Origin: Branchiostoma floridae
Lineage: Eukaryota > Chordata > Leptocardii > Amphioxiformes > Branchiostomatidae
NCBI RefSeq assembly: GCF_000003815.2
Contig: NC_049984.1
Coordinates: 24,251,016-24,315,015 of the forward strand
Direction: 5' to 3'
DNA: 64,000 bases
The notes under the pieces were generated by a model. It made no database searches, had not been told where the DNA came from, and saw nothing but the letters and a program-made list of their open reading frames with translations. The translations under genes were made by a program, and so were the position numbers. Shown here piece by piece: positions 23,086 to 34,100 of the stretch (the stretch's first letter is position 1; each line of letters opens with the position of its first letter).

Positions 23086-23535
23086 GGGAACTAAAATGCC
23101 TATTGATACAGCATAACATGTTGTTGTGCTGCCCCTACGGCTAACTGATCAGCCTACGTCTGATTAAAAGGTTATGGGACGAACGAACGAAAACATCACG
23201 GGGACAAAAATGGCATCAATTACCCTCCTGTACATTTTGTATTCCCCGCAATTGAACACCATTCATGCCTTTGGTCTGATGATCAAAAGCACAAGCCATG
23301 CCAGTCTGCTGATGGAGATATTCAATGAAGATGCTTCTCGACACAAACTCGTTGCTTAGAACGATGTAAATACACCTTTTGTCAACATAATTACTGATTC
23401 ATAGAATTCATAAAGGACACGCGTATGTATATAACGTTAAATGCTCTTATACGCGATAAATGATTGGGAGTATTGTACATTGTAGGTAATATATGTATAG
23501 GGTGAGATAACTTTTGATTTATTTTTTTATCCGTG
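23086..23535. other. Intergenic, nothing recognised
   Basis: No gene or repeat structure recognised. Confidence 0.35.
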
Positions 23536-23767
23536 TAACGCTAGTTCACCTTTATTAAAGGGGAAACCTTTATTAGTTGTACCTAAAAACAGGATGATTA
23601 GGGATATCACGTGCGTGGGCGGTGGTTTAAGATTTTAAAATTACAATTTTTTCAACATAATGCAGTTTGAGACCACCGTCCGTCGTCTTGATATCCCTAA
23701 ATACCCTGGTGTTAAATACAACGGATCGGATAAAGGTTACCCCATGAATAAATGTGAACTAGTGTTA
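23536..23767. mobile_element. 0.23 kb TAACGCTAGTTCACC miniature element, copy 1
   Basis: TAACGCTAGTTCACCTTTAT is mirrored at the right end (GTGAACTAGTGTTA). Inner motifs are 'gacggtggt' and 'accaccgtccgtc'. Related copies are at 49577-49790 and 61626-62307. Confidence 0.85.
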
Positions 23768-26279
23768 CGTAGACAAAATACGGTTTTCAAAGTGCACAAA
23801 ACATAGTCCGATAAAACAATTAATGACGTAAAGTTTATTGCAAATTCTTGCCCGTGGACTAATTGCAGGTAACATAAGAGATTCAAACAGTGTAAAAACA
23901 ATATCACAGGTGTCTATTCTAGTCTAAAGCTAGTAAGCTAACTCTAGATTCTGGGTTAACGCAATAAAGCAATAACGCATAAAACAATGGTACAAACCAA
24001 CTTTCGTACATCAATGAAAAAAAACATTATCGCATTGCGTAACAATGCCAAAGGCACTTAGAAATGACACAAGAGACCAATGAAATACATAATAAAGTAC
24101 AATCAAATAAACATAAAAGATACATAAGCCAAACCTGGAAGGGCCAAACTCATTTCCACGTCAAAGTACTTTACTAGGCAATTTTCTTTTCTAGCCAAAT
24201 TCCCTTTCCCGGCATTACCGAACCTTAGCCAACTTTGAACTTAGCAAACCAGTACCGCCCACACCACAATGGCTAATCTTCATAAACATATGACTGTACA
24301 TTTTAAAGTGGCAATCCACTCCAAAAGGGAGTGTTATATTCCAATAGATAACTTATCAATAAATACATAATCAGCCTACCTTTTGTGGAATTCCACTTGT
24401 GATGAATCACATGATGTGTATTTTGAAAAACAGCATAGCACTCACTAAACCCATGCAAACCCCATTCTGACATTTTCAGAATGAATGAGGAGCGCTTACC
24501 ACACCAAGAATGACAATTGCGCACTGCACGAAAAACCAGATTTCCGGTATTTCCGAGCGTTTGCATACGTCCGTCAAAATTAGCTTGGCCAGGTCGTGGG
24601 AAGAGTTTTCCGGGTCCGCCGTATACCGCATTATAAACCATGCTGGGTGAACTAGGCGCAAATGATATAAGAATGATCTGAAACTTACAAATAGCAATTA
24701 GCAACTGGATATGATTTTCATATGCAGTTGCTTGATTAATTGCTATTTGGCATATCGTATTACCTCGATGTCTAACCTTTATCGGCGATCTTAGACTTCT
24801 ATGACGTTTTTTCTCACGTTAACAAAATCTCACTAATGGATTGCATTAGGCATAGTAGCTGTTTAGGGCTCGTTTGCAATTTCTTTCGGATCAAAGTATC
24901 TACTCTCGAATGAAGTAACCCATGTCCATAAGCTAACAACAGCTTGCAGATTATTATGGGACTGAGCAGAGCAATTTGGACTAATGCTTGTATCCATTGA
25001 ACGTTACAGCATGAATTCATCTACTAATATTTTGAGAAAAAAACTTCTCAGGTCCTTAACGGATCATATATTGACCCCCAGTGGGGACTAACAGTTAACA
25101 TCGCGGCAAGGAGATTTAACAATCTGAGGCAGCAGAAAACCTGTCCTGTACGTAGAGGCTAGGGGTGGGTACTGGTACAAGCCCTGTTCAGGTCCAGAGG
25201 TTCAGGTCCAGATCCTGAACTGATTCAGTATGTGAAAAACTGTGAATGGACGATACTCAAGACAAAGGTCCATTTCGCTACAATGAAATCTGTTTTGTGG
25301 CGTATTCGACTCCCACTGGCGTTTTGAAATCCTACAAGGCTAACTGCCTCTGTACGATTGACTGTAAAACACCCCTAGTAGAGGCCTTAGCAATGATATG
25401 GGTTCAAGGGTACACCATAAGCTGAATGGATAACCAAGAAGATTCTTGCAAAGTAGGTGGTTTACCAAGGAGACCAATGAGTTGCATCTGCATTTTTAAA
25501 ATATATTTAATGTTTACTCGTAAGATTTGAATTGTTCTCCATGAAAAGTAGAAGATTTCTAGATGTGTTCTGTGTCATTGTCTGCCTGGCGTTCAGTTGA
25601 TTTTCTTCATATTTCAGCTTGCTTTTGTTGATATTTTTCTTGAATAGGAAAAAAGAGGCTGCAGAAAAAGACAGGTATGTTGTGTTTCGTGGTACTTCAC
25701 AACTCAGGTGAGAAATTCAGTAGCAACATTTCAAGCATAAATATGCATGTCTTGTTAAAATATGGCGGCTCACCTGGTCAAAACAAAGGATTCTTTTAAA
25801 GACGTCGCATCTCTTACGTAACTACGTAACAGCCGAAATAAACAAAATTCGACCAAAGTAACTTTTCCCTAACTAAAAATGACTTATCAGTGAAAACCGA
25901 ATGTGTGCCCGACCAAGCAGGCACTAACATACTTGTAATGTACAGTTATCAAAGTAAACAATAATGAACGGGGGTTTGGTTGATCCATTGCCTAGATGAG
26001 AACGTCTCTAAATGTACTTATTGTATCAGTAATTGAAATGGATATATACGACTTTAACCGTTTGTTACGATTGAGAGTACGTTAGCTCTTTGCATACAGT
26101 GTATATATCATAAAATCATAAAGATCGATTGTTTCAGTGACGGCTTTTGCATATAGGTGTCATCTTGCAGAATATAACCAATGATCCTATAACTGAGGAT
26201 GTCCAATGAGAGTTGAGAGCCATTGTTTGAGAGGCCTTTTTGAATCGCAGTTCATCATAGCGTCCAAGCCTGCTTCCTA
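23768..26279. other. Intergenic, mostly unassigned
   Basis: No gene recognised. At 25160-25400, 'caggtccag', 'ctgattcagtatg' and 'ggtccatttcgctac' match the repeat family at 3680-3730 and 56550-56700. An imperfect hairpin lies at 24691-24748. Confidence 0.4.
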
Positions 26280-28546
26280 AAGCCCCGGTCACAAAGCGCG
26301 TACGATTTCTTGCGATGGTATATTCCGCATATCGTACGATGAGCGCAGTAAATCGCAGCAAAATCGTAAGCAAAATCAGCCATCTCAACGCATCGGATGA
26401 TGTTCAAAATCTTTCCAGCGTCGTACGATTTTTCACTTGTGTCTCTTTTGAATAGCCGTCTGCCCGCTTTTGTGCTTCTTTAAAGCCCCGGTCACAAGAA
26501 TCGTACGACGTCCTTGCGATGGCATATTACGCCTATCGCACGATGATCACAGTGGATCGCAGCTAAATCGTAAGCAAAATCAGCCATCGCAGAGCATCGC
26601 AGAGCATCGGATGATGTTCAAAATTTTTCCAGCGTCGTACGATTTTTCACTCGTGTTTCTTCTGTATAGCCGTCTGACCGTTTTTTGTGCTTCTTTAACC
26701 AACAAAATGTGGACATAGCTGTTGAATACCTTCCTATAATATCATTAACTGTAAAAATAAATTAAAAAAGACCATGACAACAAGAGTATTACAAGGAAAA
26801 GTTCAAATCAAGCGTGAGTACTGGTATGGTTATCTCGGCTTGCTTGCCGGCTCTGCGTGTCAGGCTCTTTCGAAGATTGTATCATGATATGCTATCAACA
26901 AAAAGATGCCATCATACAAAAATCATATCATAAGCATTATATCATATATATTTCCGACTCATAGAGCCTGCCTTTATGTTTGAGTTGTCCCCATGGTTAT
27001 TACGATTATGGTAAACTGACCCAAGACCGACGAGAGCTGAGATTTGATCTAATTATAAACTCACGTGCATGAAGCGATCAAACAATTGTCTGCATCACCT
27101 GTGCGTGGCGCGCTGTTCTCTGGTTGCGATTGTGACAGTTGCGACTGATATATTTTCCCTTTTCGTCAATATCGACAATATCAGGGAAAGCTGAAACCAT
27201 CACAACATGCTAAAAATTCATAAATGTAAAACCTCATCAGTGGACAAAAATTGCCGTAATGAAGTCTGCTTTGGGGGCAAATAAAATCTTACGACGATAG
27301 CGAAATTTTGAACATGTTCAAAATCCATTTCAGCTCTATTTTCGTCATAGGAGGCTCCCCGATATACTATGATTTACCTGCGATTGACGCAGGTACGCTC
27401 TAATGACCTCATCGTACGATGCACTACGATTCTTGTGACCACGGCTTCATATATTTAAACCATTGCTTCCGATTCTTCCCCGACTTACGACGTACTGCGC
27501 TTATGCCGCGCATGAAACCTCCATCGCAGTCAATCGTACGATTCTTGTGACCGGGGCTTTACCAACAAAGTGTGGACTTAGCTGTTGAATACCTTCCTGT
27601 AATATCTTTTACTGTACTGCATTTTCGCATTGGATAAAACAGATGAAGCAGATTTTTCCGGCAAGCACGACTGATACTGTCAGAAAGAGGAAAGTCTAAA
27701 GAGTAATCCAGCCAATTATGAAGAAAATTCTAGTACTACAGTTTTTTTAATCATCCAAGACGCGCGGCATTGCAACTTGGCTTAACACAGCGCTTCAGAG
27801 GTCAATCTAGGTCACGAGCCTAATCACATTCAGGCGTAGGGATATCCCGAAAGTAAGCCGCGGACCAAAACGCAATTTGCACCAAAAACACACCATTTCC
27901 TACGCTTTTCAGCCATGTAACCGTTTAATGTCATTTCGCAGGAAATAATGAGAAATCTCAACTCAAACATAGACCCTCGGAAGCCTTACGTCACTTTTTT
28001 GTCGCGCAGTACCACGGACCCGGTGGCAGAAGAACTGGGGTGTGCACCGTTAAATTTGATCTAATTATAAACTCACGTGCATGAAGCGATCAATTTTCTG
28101 CATCACCTGTGCGGGGCGCGCTGTTCTCTGGTTGCGACTGTGGCAGTTGCGACTGATATATTTTCCCTTTTCGTCAATATTCACAATATCAGGGAAAACT
28201 GAAACCATCACAACATGCTAACAATTCATAAATCTATAACCTCATCAGTAGACAAAAATCGCCGTAATGAAGTCTGCTATGGGGGCAAATAAAATCTTAC
28301 GACGATAGCGAAATTTTGAACATGTTCAAAATCCATTACAGCTCTATTTTTCGTCATAGGACGCTCCCCGATTTACTGCGATTGACGCAGGTACGCTCTT
28401 ATGACCTCATCGTACGATGCACTACGCGCTTTGTGACCACGGCTTCATATATTTAAACCATTGCTTCCGATTCTCCCCCGACTTACGACGCACTGCGCTC
28501 ATACTGCGCATCGCAAGGAATCGTACGCGCTTTGTGACCGGGGCTT
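26280..28546. mobile_element. TA-flanked AAGCCCCGGTCACAA element, outer copy
   Basis: The ends AAGCCCCGGTCACAAAGCGC and its mirror at 28546 carry the same diagnostic AAGCGCG variant and are bordered by TA on both sides (26278-26279, 28547-28548). Without the inner copy it would be ~1.2 kb. It has no transposase. TA duplication suggests mobilisation by a Tc1/mariner-type enzyme. Confidence 0.88.
26483..27559. mobile_element. TA-flanked AAGCCCCGGTCACAA element, inner copy
   Basis: Same family, but both ends carry the variant ACAAGAATCG. It is inserted at a TA (26481-26482, 27560-27561) inside the outer copy. Its right half (from ~27040) is a direct repeat of the outer right half (from ~28050). 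Confidence 0.88.
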
Positions 28547-28916
28547 TACAGCGTATTATATTGTTTTCACCTGTAATTTTGCGAGCCATATCACATTGTT
28601 TGCCTGGTGGAATATGACGTTACGGTAGTAGTTTCCGAAAAAGGGACAAGAAAAACTAGCTGAATGTGCAGAGACCACCACAGGCACAGCGGAGCAGTGC
28701 ATCTTTTCACTGGCGCGTTTGCTGAACATCTGAATGCGGAGATATTGTAGCAGGAACTATCACATGAAAACAACACGCCGTGGACAACATAACGTAGAAA
28801 AGGGGATCGTTATGAACCCCAATCACGTAAGATCTCACATAGGTCTAATGAGTAATAAAGGAAAATAAGTTCATTCAACCATTGTATACATCTTTGTATT
28901 GTGACATTGCCTTGCT

Positions 28917-29135
28917 TAGGCTTAGGTCCCATTTCCGTAACGGGGTCCGGCCTGGATGTTTGCGGAAACGAAAATTGAAACTGTTAACTAAGGAATCACG
29001 AAAATACACAAATTATACGCTTGAATATTTTTATTTTGAGTTCTGTATGTTTTGTTGCCATTTTTATCATATTTTTTCCGTTTCCTAAAGCTACCCGGTC
29101 GAGTTTCAGGTTGGGGATTGGGACCTAGGACTTAC
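28917..29135. mobile_element. Short inverted-repeat element of the 'cttaggtcccatttcc' family
   Basis: The left end 'aggcttaggtcccatttcc' pairs with the right end 'ggacctaggact', with inner arms containing 'ggaaacg'. Related copies lie at ~33444-34803 (interrupted), ~42950-43165 and from ~57826. Confidence 0.65.
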
Positions 29136-29471
29136 ACGGTATTTCCTTTGTGTACCCCCTGTCCTTGGTGCTGAATGACATTCAAAAAAGACGTATTTTG
29201 CTTCAGAAATGTTCATAATTGAACAGTTTCAGTTACTTATGGCCTCCTTCGATCAAAATTGAATGGTAAATAAAACCCTAATCTATATCAGCCCTACAGC
29301 GTCGGCTGTGGCTAAACAGTCCTATACGAGAATGACAGTCCCTGACACATTGGGCACCAGTTTCAGTGTAGACAAAGAAATGCTTGTGATGATTACAGTA
29401 TTGTTTTCAGTCTGTGTGTCCATAATTATTTGCATCTTGTAGAGTGACAGGACGTGAGGTGAAAGATGGTG

Positions 29472-30527
29472 TAACTAGTGTTACTTATACAACTACACTC
29501 ATGGCTACCTCACTAGTGTCACTTCTACAACTACACTCATGGCTACCTCACTAGTGTCACTTCTACAACTACACTCATGGCTACCTCACTAGTGTCACTT
29601 CTACAACTACACTCATGGCTACCTCACTAGTGTCACCTCTACAACTACACTCATGGCTACCTCACAAGTGTCACTTCTACAACTACACTCATGGCTACCA
29701 CACCAGTGTCACTTCTACAACTACACTCAAGGCTACCTCACTAGTGTCACTTCTACAACTACACTCATGACTACCTTCTGGTGTCACTTCTACAACACAC
29801 TGAATGCTACCTCTCTAGTGCCACTTGTACAACTACACGCATGGCTACCTCACTACTGTCACTTCTACAACTACACTCATAGCTACCTCACTAGTGTCAC
29901 TTCAACAACTACACTCAAGGCTACCTCACTAGTGTCACTTCTACAACTACGCTCAAGGCTACCTCACTAGTGTCACTTCTACAACTACACTCAACGCTAC
30001 CTCACTAGTGTCACTTCTACAACTACACTCAAGGCTACCTCACTAGTGTCACTTCTACAACTAGTTACACTCAAGGCTACCTCACTAGTGTCGCTTCTAC
30101 AACTACACTCAAGGCTACCTCACTAGTGTCACTTCTACAACTACACTCAAGGCTACCTCACTAGTGTCACTTCTACAAGTACCCTCATGGCTACCTCACT
30201 AGTGTCACTTCTACAACTACACTTGTGGCTACCTCACTACTGTCACTTCTACAACTACACTCAAGGTTACCTCACTAGTGTCAATTCTACAACTACACTC
30301 AAGGCTACCTCACTAGTGTCACTTCTACAACTGCACTCAAGGCTACCTCACTAGTGCCACTTCTACAACTACACTCATGGCTACCTCACTAGTGTCACTT
30401 CTACAACTACACTCAAGGCTACCTCACTAGTGTCACTTCTACAACTACACTCAAGGCTACCTCACTAGTGTCACTTGTACAAATACACTCATGGATCCCT
30501 AACTACCGTCACTTCTATAACTACACT
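29472..30527. repeat. 38-bp minisatellite, about 28 copies
   Basis: The unit is 'actagtgtcacttctacaac' plus 'tacactc(a/t)(a/t)ggctacctc', tandemly repeated with few mismatches. Early units mostly read ATGGCTAC and most later ones AAGGCTAC, so variants are locally homogenised. The array ends ~260 bp before the oxidase start codon. Long open frames across it are artefacts of a unit with few stops. Confidence 0.95.
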
Positions 30528-30784
30528 AGACACGTACACGCCGATGTCATTTAACGTTTTTGAATTTTACTTGCTATGGCAAAGCGTACTCTAGTTCGAT
30601 CCACTTCGGTTCGTTCTGCCTGTGCCTCTTGACATAACCGCAGGCTATAGCTATTCTATTTGCAACCTTCGCCTTTTTAAGGTCTTGCAACGGGGTTGAA
30701 TGAAGACAAAGCTTTGTCCTTATCAAAGCAGACCTGGTCCAACTAGTTTTCAGTGGCGAAGATTCGCCATTATAAATCAACAAC

Positions 30785-31172
30785 ATGGATACGTCTGATT
30801 CGAGATCGTTCACATATAGCGCTGTTTCCGTCGCAAATTCAGAAACGCCCTCGTGGAAAACCACGTCGTTTTGGCAGGCGATATCCGTGGTACTTTTCCT
30901 CGCTTGTGTGGTGTTGACTGTTGCACTTGGAGCTGTTGTAGCGAGCGTTAGCTCTGGAATACAATGTCAACAGGCCTTAGTGGGGTCAAATGTAGCACCG
31001 TGCCCTGCTGGATTTCCAGTCGAGCCTGTGAACGAAGACGACCCGGGACTGTACGATGACCTGTCCCTGGCAGAACACAACGATGTTCGTGTCTACATGG
31101 AGAGTCAGGAGAGTCTAGGTTTAACACCGTGGGACAAGGCTGGGTTCAGGGATAACTACATCAACGCTATCG
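30785..31172 (+). CDS. Copper amine oxidase exon 1
   Basis: Encodes the cytoplasmic start, signal anchor and first part of the N-terminal domain. Donor GTACGT after ATC G. Start chosen at the first Met, which matches the paralogue at 1154. Confidence 0.88.
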
Positions 31173-34100
31173 GTACGTGTGGTACTTTACCCCATTCCTG
31201 TAAACAGAGCATAAATCGGGTTTAGTATAGTATACTAGCATGGATGCCATAACCACAGCGCTGGACGTTATCCCCTTGGGTCGGGAAAGCCACATGCCCT
31301 GTTACCAAAGATGCTCCCCCCCCTTCCCCACAATATCGCAGCGGCCACCAGTTGAAGCATTTCCTTGGGGGCATGTTGTACCTAGAACTGTGGGGCTGTC
31401 CTTTGTAGCCTAGAAACAGTCTGGCATTTTGGCTAAGTAGGTACAAGAATATTTACCTTTAGATTCCAAAATGCTCATTTTAGAGGAGGTAAAACGAAAG
31501 TTTTTGTACAATGTCTTTGCCAGCTTTCTAAGCTAAGTACAGTGAAACGAAAATTTCTATACAATCTTTTTTTCATTGCCAGCCGTCTAAACCAATCACA
31601 GTCATCACAGGCAAAAGTTTTCAGTCAAAAGAAGCCTGCCGGTGTTTGCCCTTGTCTGAAAATAAGGACGTAATACCCCCCTCACATTAGGCGCGATTCG
31701 ATCGGACGATGAGTCTGNNNNNNNNNNNNNNNNNNNNNNNNNNNNNNNNNNNNNNNNNNNNNNNNNNNNNNNNNNNNNNNNNNNNNNNNNNNNNNNNNNN
31801 NNNNNNNNNNNNNNNNNGGGGGAACTCTGCCATTTCTTCGTCGGCATCAGGGTCATGCCTCCTCGTAATTTAGAGCTCGCAGACTCGTCGTCCGATCGAA
31901 TCGCGCCTAATGTGAGGGCGGTATAAGGACGCTCTATTCAGGGCTGTTTGGTCCCTGAGTTGAGTTTAAGAAAGAGCATTATGGAGTCTTCAGTCACATA
32001 AAAACATCCCCGTTAATTTTGCATAGCTAACATTAACCCCACCTCTGTCCTGAGCAACCTCTTGTTCTGAGTAGCAATTTTTTTCTCAGTCCCTTGAGTT
32101 GTTTAGTCTCTAGCTACCAGACTGACTACGCTGGCTTTTATGGGGAGAAAAATTGAAAGGGGAGTTTGGCCACCAGATCTAGAAGGTTTGGTCGGCCGGA
32201 GGGTAAATAGTAACCTTAGCGTGGACTGACTTCCCTGGTCAATTTGCCTTTTTTTGTCGAATGCTACGATCTCCTCACCCCCGTAGGAAGGCCTGATGGA
32301 GGCTATGCGGGGTTGCTGAATATAGCTTTGACAGTACATTCAGTTGTCCCGTATAAGAGAATACATAAAGTCATAGGTGCTGTGTAAAAGCTAACATTAA
32401 AAAAAAACATTTTATTCGTTGCAGTATATTATAAGCGTAACATTCTGTTTTGTGATATACGTTTCCACAGAACTGTACGTCCCCGCCAAGTCCGAGGCCT
32501 TGGCGTTCCTGGACGGAGGCGGAGCAAAACCGGAGAGACAGGCACTGGTGACCGTGCACGCTGGCGGGAAGACACCGCCGGTCGTGGAGGAGTACGTGGT
32601 CGGGCCACTGCCTAACCCTGCCCGCCACGAACCGTACTCCAACCCCGCTAGGAGGAGCCCCATCCCGTGGACCAGCCGGGCTATCGACCCAAAAGAATAC
32701 GCTTTGATTATGCCTATCATTGAAAATACCACAGCTAGGGTGTACGATATCCTAAAGGTCTGTATATCATTTGCCGATATAGAATCTATAATCTGTCCAT
32801 ATATTCAGACACTCAGACCTACGTCATATGACTTGAACGGAAGTGTGACGTCATCAATGGGTGAAAGGTGCCCGAAAGTTGATATCAGCCCCCGTCTCGG
32901 TTGAGGGATGGTCGACGGGCTCAAGTGTGGAGTGTCTCTTTAATTGTTATTCGGAAATAATCTATACGAATGTCAAATCTTTATAGGATACTCAAATATA
33001 AATATTTAAACATGTCAGATTAGCAACCAATCACTTGTCAAGAAACATTCTATAATCAACAACCTAAGCAGATATTGGGCTTGATATTTTCTCATGTGAA
33101 GTTTAATAATAGAAGTAGAACTATCAATAACATGTATTATTAGAAATTAGAAATCATGATGTGCAAAAGCGGTCAATTTGTTTGTTGCCAGACAAGAAAT
33201 GTCTTTTTTAAACAAAAATTTATATTTGTCTCTCAAAGGAAAGCTATGGCTACACTTACCGCAACTGCTCGGCGCGTTGTCTGGTTGCCTTGGATTCGGT
33301 TCCCAAGGGGTACAGAAGTGGGAAGAGGAGGTCGTGGATCTCGTTTCGCCGCGCAGGAGTAGGTGGCGTCACGTATTTTATAGGCTTCATGATGCAGGTG
33401 AGAATTAACACTAGTTTGCATATTTAGACTGGATGAAGCTTGCTTAGGCCTTGGTCACAATTTCCAACCCGGGGCCCGGTGTGACAGCGATCTCGCCCCC
33501 CCGTGATCTCGCCCCCCCGGGGGCGAAATCACTAGCGATCTCGCCCCCCCCGGGGCGAAATCACTAGCGATCTAGCCCTCCCCGGCTAGTGATCTCGCCC
33601 CCCTACCTCGCCCCCCTTTAGCGATTTCGCCCCCCCCCCCCATAATAAACGGGTTTACATGACATTTTAGAAGTTGGTTGGTATAAATCACAAAATGTAG
33701 TTTCAGAATGATATATAAGTACACGAGTTTGATACAAAACTCCATTCATAGTATCAATATTAACGTAATTACATGGTAATAAGATAGTTGAGAGACACAA
33801 TCGAGAGGCAACTCTCGATCTTCATGTAGGCGTCGNNNNNNNNNNNNNNNNNNNNNNNNNNNNNNNNNNNNNNNNNNNNNNNNNNNNNNNNNNNNNNNNN
33901 NNNNNNNNNNNNNNNNNNNNNNNNNNNNNNNNNNNNNNNNNNNNNNNNNNNNNNNNNNNNNNNNNNNNNNNNNNNNNNNNNNNNNNNNNNNNNNNNNNNN
34001 NNNNNNNNNNNNNNNNNNNNNNNNNNNNNNNNNNNNNNNNNNNNNNNNNNNNNNNNNNNNNNNNNNNNNNNNNNNNNNNNNNNNNNNNNNNNNNNNNNNN

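Larger units (their letters stand above)
31173..32470 (+). other. Copper amine oxidase intron 1
   Basis: Contains an inverted-repeat miniature element (31673-31924) with a 100-N gap inside it. Nothing else recognised. Confidence 0.75.

Noticed and set aside
29653-29970. Repetitive 105-codon open frame over the minisatellite
   Set aside because: A 38-bp unit cycles through all frames; this frame is open only because the unit has few stops.
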